From Acuticoccus sp. MNP-M23 (lineage in GTDB: Bacteria > Pseudomonadota > Alphaproteobacteria > Rhizobiales > Amorphaceae), in NCBI RefSeq assembly GCF_031195445.1, contig NZ_CP133480.1:4881001-4945000 (forward strand): a stretch of 64,000 nt of DNA, in the 5' to 3' direction. The notes beneath the pieces are model-generated. The model saw only the letters and a program-made list of their open reading frames with translations, ran no database searches and was not told the DNA's origin. Both the position numbers and the translations under genes were made by a program. Shown piece after piece: positions 17,941-26,634 of this stretch (the stretch's first letter is position 1; each line of letters begins with the position of its first letter).

Positions 17941-18993
17941 TCACCCTGCGTGCAAATCCTGGCGAGTTGCGGCGGCAAACCCGGTGATCGCCCCCGGTGC
18001 GACGGGCGAGGCGCTGGGCGTGACGGACTGGAGAAGCTCTGTCCACTCGCGCTCGAAGGAGGCCATCGCCTCGGATGCGACCCGCTCTCCGTCGACGATG
18101 TCGGCCGGCACGGAAAACACCTCTTCCAGACAGGCCGCCCAGCCGCCCGGCGTGTTCTCCTGCACGTCGATGGCACCGGCGACGAGATGGCACGCCATCC
18201 CGTCTGCGCGCGGGCAGATGACGGGGCGGCTGGCGGCCAGCGCCTCCAGCGCCACCAGGCCGAACGGCTCCCACCGCGACGGCATCGCAATCACGTCGCA
18301 CTCTGCAATCGCCTCTGCCGGGTTGGCGGCAAACCCCTTGAACACGATGTTGGGCTGACCGGCCGCAAGTGCCACCAGAGCCTCCCGCTCCGGACCGTCG
18401 CCATAAAGATGAAGCGTCATGTCCGACGTCGGCAACGCGCGGAACGCCTTGATGAGGATGTCGAACCCCTTCTGGGTGTCGAACCGGCCGAGCGCGCCGA
18501 CGATCCGACGGCCGGGGGCCGGCGCTGAAGCAGCCTCCATGAAGGGCTCAAGGTCGACGCAGGGGTGAATGACGTGCAGCTTTTGCTCCGCCACAAAGCC
18601 GCGCCGCACCAGCCAGTTTGCCTGCGCTTCGCTCACCGCCACAACCCTGTCGAACAGGGCGTAGGCGCTTTTCAGCAGCGCGCCGAACCGCGCCCGGCTG
18701 GTGACGTTCAACGCTGCGAAACGCTCCGAGTAGCTATGCTCGACATGGATCAGCGGCTGGTCCGGATAGGCGGCGCGGAGCGCGGTGAACAGCGGCATGT
18801 TCGACCATGAGGTCGACAGGTGCGAGACCACCACGTCGGCCTGCATCTGCGGCAGGTTCATCTGCCCGCGCCGGACCCGGACGATCCGGTGGCAAACGGC
18901 GCCATCTTCCGAGGTGGCTTCGAGGTGGGCGAGCATCCGGTTGATCCCGCCAAAAGAGGCATCATCGATGAGGTGGGCGACGGCATATTTCAT
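17941..18993 (-). CDS. Glycosyltransferase family 4 protein
   Basis: The start was chosen at ATG 18993 (MKYAVAHLIDD), because the 29 codons upstream are proline/lysine-rich and do not resemble the family. The 350-residue protein shows the GT-B fold landmarks: an N-terminal glycine loop (SFGGINRMLAHLE), GALGRFDTQKGFDILIKAF at the start of the C-terminal Rossmann domain, and the E-x7-E type donor site in MPSRWEPFGLVALEAL. It would transfer a sugar from a nucleotide donor during surface polysaccharide assembly. It is the last gene of a minus-strand run with two GT2 genes and a flippase (gap 25 bp to its upstream neighbour). Confidence 0.85.
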   Translation of the reverse strand: MKYAVAHLIDDASFGGINRMLAHLEATSEDGAVCHRIVRVRRGQMNLPQMQADVVVSHLSTSWSNMPLFTALRAAYPDQPLIHVEHSYSERFAALNVTSRARFGALLKSAYALFDRVVAVSEAQANWLVRRGFVAEQKLHVIHPCVDLEPFMEAASAPAPGRRIVGALGRFDTQKGFDILIKAFRALPTSDMTLHLYGDGPEREALVALAAGQPNIVFKGFAANPAEAIAECDVIAMPSRWEPFGLVALEALAASRPVICPRADGMACHLVAGAIDVQENTPGGWAACLEEVFSVPADIVDGERVASEAMASFEREWTELLQSVTPSASPVAPGAITGFAAATRQDLHAG

Positions 18994-19018
18994 GGCTGTG
19001 TCTTTCTGGCTCTGAGGA

Positions 19019-20008
19019 TCAGGCGGTGCGGGCGGAAAGAATGTGCGCTTCGACGGCCGCAAAACGGTCGCGTCCGGCAATGGCGAGAACGATGGCAGCC
19101 GCGGCGGTCACGGCGGTCTTGACCGGCTCCTCCAGCAGCGGCCGGGTGGAGGCGGACAGCGACTGCCCAATGAGGCCGAGCGCGGCCGCGCCATCGCCCA
19201 TCTTCACGGCGCGGCGGGCGAGGTAGCGCAGCTGGTAGGCCGCGGCGCGGTCGCCGTGCGATGCGTCCAGCCGGGGCGACAGGTCGGCCACCTTGGCCCG
19301 CATCCGCGTCCAGCTTTCGAACTGGCAGTGAATGTTGGCGGACAGGCCGCCGGTGTGAACGCGGTACAAGGTGAGATGGCCGTCGATGCCGGCAATGTCC
19401 CAATCGGCCGTCAGGGCAAAGCGCATCCACGCTTCAATGTCTTCGGATTGGCGGAAGGTCTCGTCGAACCACCAGTCCCGCTCGGTTTCGTGCCGCGGGC
19501 GGTAGCGGATCGCATCCAGCGCCTCGCGGCGGAACACGGCGACCGAACCGTTGCCGACAGGGTTGCGGCAGAAGATGTGCGCCGCCGTGATGCCGGTGAG
19601 ACGCGGCGACTGGCGAACGCCGAGAGGCTTGCCCGCCCCGTCGATCATCTCCGAGCCTGCGTAGCTGAGGCCGAGGTTGGGGTTGGCAGAAAGGTGGGCC
19701 ACATGGCGCTCCAGCTTCTCTGGGAGCCACAGATCGTCCGCATCGCAAAAGCCGATATAGGCGCCGCGCGATGCTTCAATGCCGCCATTGCGGGCGCCGG
19801 ACAGGCCGCGATTGCGCTGGGACACGATACGGATGCGCGGATCGTCGAATGCGGCAGCCACTTCAAGGGTGTCGTCGGTGGAGCAGTCGTTCACGACGAC
19901 GATTTCCATGTCCTGAAAGGTCTGCGCCAGGAGTGAGCGGAGAGTGTCTGCGAGGGTCGCTGCCGCGTTGTAGGCCGGCACGACGATGGAGGCTTTGGGG
20001 AAGGTCAT
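19019..20008 (-). CDS. Glycosyltransferase family 2 protein
   Basis: Start at ATG 20006-20008 (MTFPKASIVVPAYNAAATL), typical for family GT2. The 329-residue enzyme has the GT-A fold with nucleotide-sugar motifs VVNDCSTDDT and GFCDADDLWLPEKLERH (DxD-like), an acceptor-side EDIEAWMRFAL segment and a C-terminal helical part with LRYLARRAVK. It has no transmembrane helices strong enough for a membrane synthase. It is a paralogue of the next gene upstream: order of motifs, length and the LRYLARRA element are shared. Its role is addition of one sugar to the repeat unit of the local polysaccharide; donor and linkage cannot be told. Confidence 0.88.
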   Translation of the reverse strand: MTFPKASIVVPAYNAAATLADTLRSLLAQTFQDMEIVVVNDCSTDDTLEVAAAFDDPRIRIVSQRNRGLSGARNGGIEASRGAYIGFCDADDLWLPEKLERHVAHLSANPNLGLSYAGSEMIDGAGKPLGVRQSPRLTGITAAHIFCRNPVGNGSVAVFRREALDAIRYRPRHETERDWWFDETFRQSEDIEAWMRFALTADWDIAGIDGHLTLYRVHTGGLSANIHCQFESWTRMRAKVADLSPRLDASHGDRAAAYQLRYLARRAVKMGDGAAALGLIGQSLSASTRPLLEEPVKTAVTAAAAIVLAIAGRDRFAAVEAHILSARTA

Positions 20009-20022
20009 TGTGGGCTCCTCGG

Positions 20023-20961
20023 TCAATGGTTGAAGGCCAGGCGGCGGGCGGCCGCGGGCAGGAAGGGTTCGGCGCAGGCGGCCATAAGAACGAGCGCACC
20101 CCGGCGGGGATCGGAAAAGAAAGCAGGCGGGCTGAGACGAACCGCACGGGCCGCCAGCTTCAGCGCAGTGAAGCGGCCTGTGCGCACCCGCAACGCGCGG
20201 CGGGCGAGATAGCGAAGGTGGATCGCCTCGGCCTGCGCGAGCGCGCGGGGGGCAATGGCAACACCAAGGGCGCCAACCGTGTTGGCCGCCGCCTGCCAGC
20301 CGGCACGCATGGCCTGCAAGTCGGCAGACAGGCCGCCGTCGCTGGCGCGGTAGTAGACGAGCGTTTCGTCCACGCCCTCGATCCGGCCACCGGCGGCGGC
20401 CATGCGGATCATCATCTCCACGTCTTCGCCATGCACGACCTTCGGGTCGAACCCGCCGATGTCGCGGAAGATGCTGGTCCGGACCACCAGATTGGACAAC
20501 GTGCAGACCGGGTTTTCGCAAAGCAGATCGAACGGCGTCAGCGCCTCGGCACGCACCTTCGACACCGTTTTCGCGCTCTGCGGGGTGCCGCGGAAAAAAG
20601 CGACGCGACCGTAAAAGGCATCCGCTGCATCCGCGCCGCTGGTGAGCGCTGCCAGCCGTGCCAGCTTGCCCGGCACAAAGATGTCGTCCGCATCGAGGAA
20701 GGCGAGCCAGTCGGCGCGGGCGAACTGAGCGGCGCCGATGTTGCGCGCACGGCTCGGACCGCTTTTGCCAAGGGCAACGACGCTGATGCGCTCGTCTTTC
20801 GCGGCAAAGGCTTCGCCAAGCGCAACGGTGCCATCGGTGGAGGCATCGTCGAGGATGACCGCGTGCCAGTCCGTGAAGGTCTGGCCGATGAGCGAGTCCA
20901 GCGTTTCGCCGAGGGTGGCTTCGGCGTTGTAGGCGGGGATGATGACGGAGAATTTCGGCAT
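20023..20961 (-). CDS. Glycosyltransferase family 2 protein (paralogue)
   Basis: Start at ATG 20959-20961 (MPKFSVIIPAYNAEATLGE), 312 residues. GT2 motifs are LDDASTDGT and LAFLDADDIFVPGKLAR, and the acceptor-side motif is HGEDVEMMIRMA. The C-terminal LRYLARRALRV segment matches that of the neighbouring GT2 gene 15 bp downstream, so the pair probably arose by tandem duplication followed by divergence. It is cytoplasmic or membrane-peripheral and acts on the lipid-linked polysaccharide intermediate. The flippase gene starts 12 bp away on the same strand, which points to one operon. Confidence 0.88.
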   Translation of the reverse strand: MPKFSVIIPAYNAEATLGETLDSLIGQTFTDWHAVILDDASTDGTVALGEAFAAKDERISVVALGKSGPSRARNIGAAQFARADWLAFLDADDIFVPGKLARLAALTSGADAADAFYGRVAFFRGTPQSAKTVSKVRAEALTPFDLLCENPVCTLSNLVVRTSIFRDIGGFDPKVVHGEDVEMMIRMAAAGGRIEGVDETLVYYRASDGGLSADLQAMRAGWQAAANTVGALGVAIAPRALAQAEAIHLRYLARRALRVRTGRFTALKLAARAVRLSPPAFFSDPRRGALVLMAACAEPFLPAAARRLAFNH

Positions 20962-20972
20962 TTCGGTCTCCT

Positions 20973-22250
20973 TCAGCGTGCGGTTGCAGCGGCAAGGCGC
21001 AGCGGCAGCTTCGGCGTGGCAATCAAAAGGGGAAGGCACACCGCAGCGTGGCTGACCGTTGCGGCAATCAGGATGGTCCAGGCCACGGCGGTGAGGCCGT
21101 AAGGGGCCGCGGCGAGCGTCGCCACGGTCATCACCGCAGCCAGCAGCGCGGCACGGACGAACTCCTGGTTGATGCGCCCGTCGGCCCTGAGATATTGCGC
21201 GGTGACAGCCCACAGGACCGCCGGAATTGCAGCAAGGCAGAGGATCGACACCAGCGGTGCGACATCCCCCCACCCGGCCCCGAAAACGAGCGGGACATAA
21301 AGCGGAGCCATCAGCGCCTGGGCGAAAACGACGGGGGCGATGAAGGCAACCGACAGGAGCGTGGCGCGGCGGGCATCGGCCCCGCGGTCGGTGCTGTGGC
21401 TGAGGTGCGGAAAGAGCACCGTGGACAGCGCGGTGCTGAACGAGGTCGCCAGCCCAAGCCCTGCGCTGACGGCGAAGAAATAAACCCCCAGCGCGTCCAG
21501 ACCCAGAACGCCGCCGATGATCAGCTTGTCGCCCTGCTGGCGGGCTGCCCGCACCAGCTCGATGGCAACGGCAGCCCGCACGAAGCCCGCAAAGGCACGC
21601 ACCGGCAGCGCGGGGGCGGCGGAGGCCGTCCACGGCCGCAGGCGTCGCATGGCCACCAGCCACAAAGGCGCGGTGGAGAGCTTGCCAACCACCACGGCCA
21701 GCGGGCTCGGCCACACGATGAGCAGCAGCGCCGTCACCACGTTGGCACCCACATTTTGCGCACCGGCAATGATTGCGGTCTGCCGCAGCTTGCCTTCGCG
21801 CATTGCCAGCGCGCACTGCACCAGGGCTGCCGGCATGATCAGATATTCAAGGGCGAGAAGCGCGATGAGGCCCGCGGTCAGCGCATTTCCGCCTGCAAGG
21901 TAGAGCACGCCCGCAACGCCGCACTGGAGAAGCGCCAGCGCAATGCACCACGCCCAGAAGATCCGGCGCGCGCCGTTCACCGTTGCGTCCAGATCTTCGG
22001 CCGGGGCTGCGATCACCCGCTGGCCGACACCGTTTTCGGCAAGCGCCTTCATGATTTCGCCGGTGGCCAGGGCAGCGGCGGCAACGCCGATCGCGCCGGC
22101 ATCGAGGCACCGTGCCATGGCGACCACGGTCAGCAGGCGCGAGGCCTTGGCGAACACTTCGGATGCGGCGTAGGCTGCCACATGGCCGGCCAGACGGCGC
22201 GCCGCGGGCGGCAGCGCAAGGGCTTCAACCGATGCCGGGAACCTTGTCAT
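20973..22250 (-). CDS. Wzx-like polysaccharide flippase (MOP superfamily)
   Basis: ATG 22250 (MTRFPASVEAL) was preferred over an upstream in-frame start at 22343. The 425-residue protein is dominated by hydrophobic segments (about 12 expected), such as FWAWCIALALLQCGVAGVLY and LIALLALEYLIMPAALVQCA. The cytosolic loop QQGDKLIIGGVLGLDALGVY is the recognisable landmark of the polysaccharide-biosynthesis flippase family. It should move the undecaprenyl-linked repeat unit across the inner membrane before polymerization. It is first in the flippase-GT2-GT2-GT4 operon and diverges from the export lipoprotein gene across a 223-bp gap. Confidence 0.85.
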   Translation of the reverse strand: MTRFPASVEALALPPAARRLAGHVAAYAASEVFAKASRLLTVVAMARCLDAGAIGVAAAALATGEIMKALAENGVGQRVIAAPAEDLDATVNGARRIFWAWCIALALLQCGVAGVLYLAGGNALTAGLIALLALEYLIMPAALVQCALAMREGKLRQTAIIAGAQNVGANVVTALLLIVWPSPLAVVVGKLSTAPLWLVAMRRLRPWTASAAPALPVRAFAGFVRAAVAIELVRAARQQGDKLIIGGVLGLDALGVYFFAVSAGLGLATSFSTALSTVLFPHLSHSTDRGADARRATLLSVAFIAPVVFAQALMAPLYVPLVFGAGWGDVAPLVSILCLAAIPAVLWAVTAQYLRADGRINQEFVRAALLAAVMTVATLAAAPYGLTAVAWTILIAATVSHAAVCLPLLIATPKLPLRLAAATAR

Positions 22251-22473
22251 GTCTGCTGCACTCCGCTGCCGTGCGGCCCGCCCCCATGGCTCTCCGCTGC
22301 AAAGAGTTATGCACTTGCGGAACAATTGGCGGGGCGCGCGCACGCACAGCGGAAAGTGCCCGTTGGCGCGCGGACTACACTTTAGGGTAGGTCTCGGGAT
22401 GTTTGGCGGCGCGGCGCGTCAATAGCGCATTAAGTGGCATCGCCGAACATGGTAACGCTTCATCCTGGAGCAA
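22251..22473. promoter_or_regulatory. Divergent intergenic region between flippase and export lipoprotein genes
   Basis: The 223-bp gap separates divergently read polysaccharide genes, so promoters for both directions should lie here. A GGAG motif sits just before ATG 22474. No clear operator or hairpin was picked out by eye. Confidence 0.35.
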
Positions 22474-23700
22474 ATGAAGGCGACAGTTGTTATGTGGCGT
22501 AAAGGCTTTGCGGATCTGAGCGTTGCATGCGTTGCCGCTGTGGTTGCAGGCTGCTCTTCGTTGGACACGATCAGCAACATCCAGCCGGTGTCTGACGGGT
22601 TTGGCTACCAGCCCCAATATCGCGACGCGGCAAAGCCGAAAACCGCAAAACCCGTCGTCTCCAAGCAGGTGGGATGCGAATCCGGGGTCGGCATTGCTGC
22701 CGGCCGCAGCGCCACCACCGTTTATCCGGACGTGGAGCACCTGACGCCGGGCGACCTTCTCACCGTCTCCATTGCCAGCGACGAAACGTTCACCGGATCC
22801 TACGAGGTGTCCCAGGACGGCACGCTGAAACTCCCGTACATCGACGCCATTTCGGCCAAGGGACGGACGGTGCAGGCCGTGGAGCGGGCCATTGCCCAGG
22901 AACTCGTCGCCGAGGAATTTTACGAGAAAGCGCCGCGGATTTCCGTGCGCGTGGCCGACTTTGCGGCAGCGCGGGTGTTCGTCTCCGGCGCGGTATTCGA
23001 ACCCAACGCGGTGACGGTCGGCGCCGTGTCCGGCAGCGACATCGACCGCACGCGGCAGAGCGCCATCGGCGCGGTGGCCGGCTCGCGGCGCCTGTCGGCC
23101 GCGCTCCAGGCGGCCGGCGGCGTCCGGCCCGATGCGGACCTCAAGCAGGTGATTTTGCGACGCGCTGGCGAGGTCCGCAAGATCGACGTGCGGCCCGCCA
23201 TGTTCGGCCGCCCGTTCAACGATCCGATCCTTCTGGAAAGCGACCAGATCGAGGTGCGTAGCCTTGAATGTTTTCAGCCGGAGCTTGCCCGGCCGTCTTC
23301 GGTCACGCCGCCCGGCATCAAGGTCTACATGTCCAACCTCTCGCAACCGGCGGATGCGAATGCGCTGGCCGCCGTGTCGAAGGACACCACGGACCTGCGC
23401 TACGGCACGCGCTTCATCCAGGCGGTGTTCGGCATGAACTGCTATGGCGGCGCAAAGCTCACCAATGCCAACCGTTCGGCCATCCTGCTCAGCCGGGACC
23501 CGGTGACCGGCGATTCCATTGTGGTCGAGCGCGACATCGAAGATCTGCTGCGCCGCTCCGACCGGGACAGCTACAACCCGTATCTGATGCCCTACGATTC
23601 CATCGCCTGCTACGACAGCACCGTCGTCAGCGTCACCGAAGTGGCCCGGGCGCTGGGTGCCGCCGCCACCCCGGCCGTCATCCTCGGGATCAGCCGGTAG
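22474..23700 (+). CDS. Polysaccharide export outer-membrane lipoprotein (OPX/Wza-like)
   Basis: The 408-residue protein carries a lipoprotein signal with lipobox VVAGCSS (cysteine near residue 25). A Poly_export domain follows (HLTPGDLLTVSIASDETFTG, then SQDGTLKLPYIDAISAKGRT), then SLBB-type ligand-binding segments (RVFVSGAVFEPNAVTVG and AALQAAGGVRPDADL). OPX proteins form the outer-membrane exit channel of Wzx/Wzy-type polysaccharide systems. The C-terminal part (about 270-408) is less typical and ends in a hydrophobic segment VARALGAAATPAVILGI, possibly the amphipathic outer-membrane helix. Its stop overlaps the end of the convergent hybrid kinase gene by 11 bp. Confidence 0.88.
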   Translation: MKATVVMWRKGFADLSVACVAAVVAGCSSLDTISNIQPVSDGFGYQPQYRDAAKPKTAKPVVSKQVGCESGVGIAAGRSATTVYPDVEHLTPGDLLTVSIASDETFTGSYEVSQDGTLKLPYIDAISAKGRTVQAVERAIAQELVAEEFYEKAPRISVRVADFAAARVFVSGAVFEPNAVTVGAVSGSDIDRTRQSAIGAVAGSRRLSAALQAAGGVRPDADLKQVILRRAGEVRKIDVRPAMFGRPFNDPILLESDQIEVRSLECFQPELARPSSVTPPGIKVYMSNLSQPADANALAAVSKDTTDLRYGTRFIQAVFGMNCYGGAKLTNANRSAILLSRDPVTGDSIVVERDIEDLLRRSDRDSYNPYLMPYDSIACYDSTVVSVTEVARALGAAATPAVILGISR

Positions 23701-26317
23701 GCGCCGTTTCGTCCGGGGGCGCGGTGTCCAGCCGGTCAAGCGCGGCGAAGACGACCGGGATTGTCTTGTCCAGCTCTTCCAGAAGCGGCGCTATAAACTC
23801 CGCCTCATTGTCTATGGCGACATCTTCCAGCGTGGCAAAAATTGCCTTCAACCCTTCCGCGCCGATGAGCGAAGCGGCACCCGCCGCGCGGTGCGCCAGC
23901 GCCCGGATGACGGCAAGGTCCTCCCCCGCTGCGTGAAGCTCCGCCGCGACCGCCAGAAGCTCCGAGCGGTACTTGGCAATGAATTTCGTGAGTTTTGCCG
24001 GCGTCAGCGCGCCCTGCAATTCGCTTATGATTTCGGGCTCCAGAACGGGGTCCTCGCCCTCCTCAGGCTCTGGCGGCGGGGTCGGCTCGGGATCGGGTGG
24101 CTGCTGCGCCGCGGCAGGGAAATATTCTTCCAGCGTTTCCCGCAGGGCGCGCACGCGCAGGGGTTTGGTCAGGCAGGCCTGCATCCCCGCTTCACGCAGC
24201 TTGCGCTGCTCTTCGGGCAGCGCATGGGCCGTCAACCCGATGATGAGCGACGCGGCGGACGCCCCATCGCCCTTGCGAATGGCACGGGTCGCCTCCATCC
24301 CGTCGAGACGGGGCATCGAAATGTCCATCAAGATGAGGTCGTAGCATTGGCGCTCCGAAAGGCTGAGGCCGATCAGTCCGTCCTTGGCTTCCGTCACCTC
24401 GCACCCTTCCCGGCGCAGCATTTCGCGGGCGGCAAAGCGGTTGGTCTCGTTGTCCTCCACCAGAAGCACTTTCAGCGCTTCGGTGCGGATCGGCGCCGCG
24501 TCCGGATCGTGCAGCAACAGTGGCGCGGACGGCGCCTCGGCAGCAACGAACTCCAGCGGCAGCCGCAGGGTGAAGCGGCTTCCGCGCGCAATCTGGCTCT
24601 CCACCAGAATTTCGCCGCCCATGGCGCGGGCAATCCGCCGGCAGATGGAAAGACCAAGGCCGGAGCCGGCCGCCTTGCGCCGGTAGGACGGGTCCAGCGT
24701 CACGAAGTCGTCGAAGATACGCTCCATGTCGCCCGCGTCGATCCCGATGCCGCTGTCGCTGACCGCAATGTCGAACACGCCCGGCGCCTCACCGCCGGCG
24801 CGGCCTGCGCGGATCTCGATGCGGCCGCCTTCGGTGAATTTCACCGCATTGCCGACAAGGTTGAGGAGGAGCTGGGTGATGCGGTGCCGGTCGGCCAGCA
24901 CGAAGCCATCGGGCAGATCGGCCTTGACGGAAATGGTGTTGACGCGCGCCTCGGCTGACGGACGGTTGATCCGCGCAATTTCTTCAAGCAGCGCAGCCAG
25001 GTCGAAAGGCTTCGGCTGCAACGTCAACTGGCCGGATTCGATGCGGGTGATATCCAGAACATCGTCGATGTGGTGTTGCAGGATCTCGCCCGATGCGATG
25101 GCGGTTTCGACGAATTCGCGCTGCTTGCCGTCAAGCCGGGTTTCGCCCAGAAGATCGAGCACGGCCAGAACGCCGTTCAGCGGCGTGCGCATTTCGTGGC
25201 TCATCACCGCAAGAAACTGGGAGCGGGAGCGTGCCGCCGCCAGCGCCTTGTCGCGCGCCTCGGTGAGATCCTGCTCGTTTTGCAGGCGCTCGGTGATGTC
25301 CCGAAGATAGGCCACGAACCGCTTGCCCTCCGGCCCGCTTGTGCTCGCCAGCGCCAGCTCCACCATGAACTCGTGCCCGTCGGCGTGGCGCGCCTCGATC
25401 TCCACCCGGCCCTTGCCGATGATGTTGCCCTTGCCGGTTGTACGATAGCGCTCCATGCCAGCGGCGTGGGCTGCGCGGTGCCGCTGCGGGACAATGAGCG
25501 CGCTGATGCTGGTGCCAAGCGCCGCGTTGCGCGAATAGCCGAAGGTGCGTTCCGCGCCGGGATTGAACCCCACCACCGTGCCCGCCTCGTCCGTCACCAC
25601 AATGGCGTTGAGCGAACCGTTGATGGTCTGCTCGAAACGCTCGGCAGACAGCCTGAGCTGTTCTGCGCGGCGCATCGAGATCCGGTTCTGGCGGATGAAC
25701 AGGCCAAGAAGAACGCCAAGGCTGACAATGAGGACGCCCGCAATGGCCGCCGTCTGAAACAGCAGGGCCGAGAATGCATCCCGGCTCTTGTCCGAAGCCT
25801 CCGCAAACAGACGGACACCCTGGAGGGAAATGCGGCGGATCGGCTCACGCAGCGCCTGGACGGCATCGTCGAGGTTGGGGAGCGCAGCGCCCAATGCATC
25901 GTCGGGACCGTCGATCAGCGGCACGGTCTCTTCCAGCCAGCTGCGGATGGCGCTGAGGCTCCTTGCGTTCTCCGGGTCCGCGGTCAGCACCGCAAACACG
26001 TCGCTGTTGGCCAGAATGTCGACGCGGCTGTAGAAAATGTCGAACCGGCGGCGGACTGCGGCGAGGGTCGCCTCGCCCTCATCGGCTTCGTGGACGATGT
26101 CCTGGAAGATGAGGTATTCCACCTCAAGCTGCGCCATCGACCATTGCACATTGTCGCGCGAGGTCGCCTGAAGGCTTCTCAGTTGCTGATAGATTTCCGC
26201 GCTGAATACCGACAGCGCAACCACCACCATGAGCACGATGGCAGCGACGGTGAGACGGATCCGGCGCCCAAACGTGGTCCTCGCGCGGGTGTCAGACCCT
26301 GAACCGTTCTCGTCCAT
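23690..26317 (-). CDS. Membrane hybrid sensor kinase (PAS-HisKA-HATPase-REC-HPt)
   Basis: Start at ATG 26315-26317 (MDENGSGSDTRARTTFGRRI); longer starts run through a pseudogene. Of 875 residues, two transmembrane helices (about 22-42 and 190-212) bracket a helical periplasmic domain of about 150 residues. PAS follows (RFEQTINGSLNAIVVTDEAG), then HisKA with FLAVMSHEMRTPLNG, HATPase_c with VSDSGIGID and GSGLGLSIC, a receiver with VLLVEDNETNRF and phospho-site LILMDISMPRLDG, a proline/glutamate linker, and a C-terminal HPt with histidine in RALAHRAAGAASLIG. This is a complete BarA/ArcB-style phosphorelay. It probably passes phosphate to a separate regulator; the LuxR-type regulator at 29662-30276 in the same locus is the obvious candidate, by position only. 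Confidence 0.9.
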   Translation of the reverse strand: MDENGSGSDTRARTTFGRRIRLTVAAIVLMVVVALSVFSAEIYQQLRSLQATSRDNVQWSMAQLEVEYLIFQDIVHEADEGEATLAAVRRRFDIFYSRVDILANSDVFAVLTADPENARSLSAIRSWLEETVPLIDGPDDALGAALPNLDDAVQALREPIRRISLQGVRLFAEASDKSRDAFSALLFQTAAIAGVLIVSLGVLLGLFIRQNRISMRRAEQLRLSAERFEQTINGSLNAIVVTDEAGTVVGFNPGAERTFGYSRNAALGTSISALIVPQRHRAAHAAGMERYRTTGKGNIIGKGRVEIEARHADGHEFMVELALASTSGPEGKRFVAYLRDITERLQNEQDLTEARDKALAAARSRSQFLAVMSHEMRTPLNGVLAVLDLLGETRLDGKQREFVETAIASGEILQHHIDDVLDITRIESGQLTLQPKPFDLAALLEEIARINRPSAEARVNTISVKADLPDGFVLADRHRITQLLLNLVGNAVKFTEGGRIEIRAGRAGGEAPGVFDIAVSDSGIGIDAGDMERIFDDFVTLDPSYRRKAAGSGLGLSICRRIARAMGGEILVESQIARGSRFTLRLPLEFVAAEAPSAPLLLHDPDAAPIRTEALKVLLVEDNETNRFAAREMLRREGCEVTEAKDGLIGLSLSERQCYDLILMDISMPRLDGMEATRAIRKGDGASAASLIIGLTAHALPEEQRKLREAGMQACLTKPLRVRALRETLEEYFPAAAQQPPDPEPTPPPEPEEGEDPVLEPEIISELQGALTPAKLTKFIAKYRSELLAVAAELHAAGEDLAVIRALAHRAAGAASLIGAEGLKAIFATLEDVAIDNEAEFIAPLLEELDKTIPVVFAALDRLDTAPPDETAPTG

Positions 26318-26325
26318 CTTCGCTC

Positions 26326-26630
26326 CTAGCAGACAACGTCCAGCGTCCTGAGCTGCCAGACGCTGCGCAAATAGATGACCTCTGTCCGAAACCTCGCCAC
26401 CCACCCCAAGGATACACGATCCAAAATGGCCCCCGCTTGCGCAAAGCCATCGCTTCCCCGTGGACACTGTAGGCCACAATCGCCTCGCGATCGCGACTGT
26501 CGATCCTCGGAATGTCGACGGCATAGCCGCTGAGGGCAATGGCGCGCGGTGACGCCCCTTGCGCACCGGCCGCTTCCAGCAGCGCCCTTGGCGAAACACC
26601 CACGAAGGTGTGCTCACCGGTGGTAGGGGA
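26326..26630 (-). pseudogene. Remnant of a small molybdopterin-binding oxidoreductase-like protein
   Basis: On the minus strand about 26627 down to 26400 reads TTGEHTFVGVSPRALLEAAG, ALSGYAVDIP and ALRKRGPFWIVYPWG, the C-terminal half of small proteins with an oxidoreductase molybdopterin-binding fold. The frame is then lost near 26391-26410 and resumes in another frame as FRTEVIYLRSVWQLRTLDVV before TAG at 26326-26328. The N-terminal half is absent because the polymerase/ligase gene ends at 26635. Both truncation and frameshift argue for a pseudogene. It ends 8 bp before the hybrid kinase start, so it was probably once a co-transcribed partner of that kinase. Confidence 0.7.
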
Positions 26631-26634
26631 GCAA

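Noticed and set aside
19771..22385. Two long plus-strand frames opposite the glycosyltransferase and flippase genes
   Set aside because: Their translations are arginine/glycine/histidine-rich shadow sequence; the minus strand has GT2 and flippase signatures.
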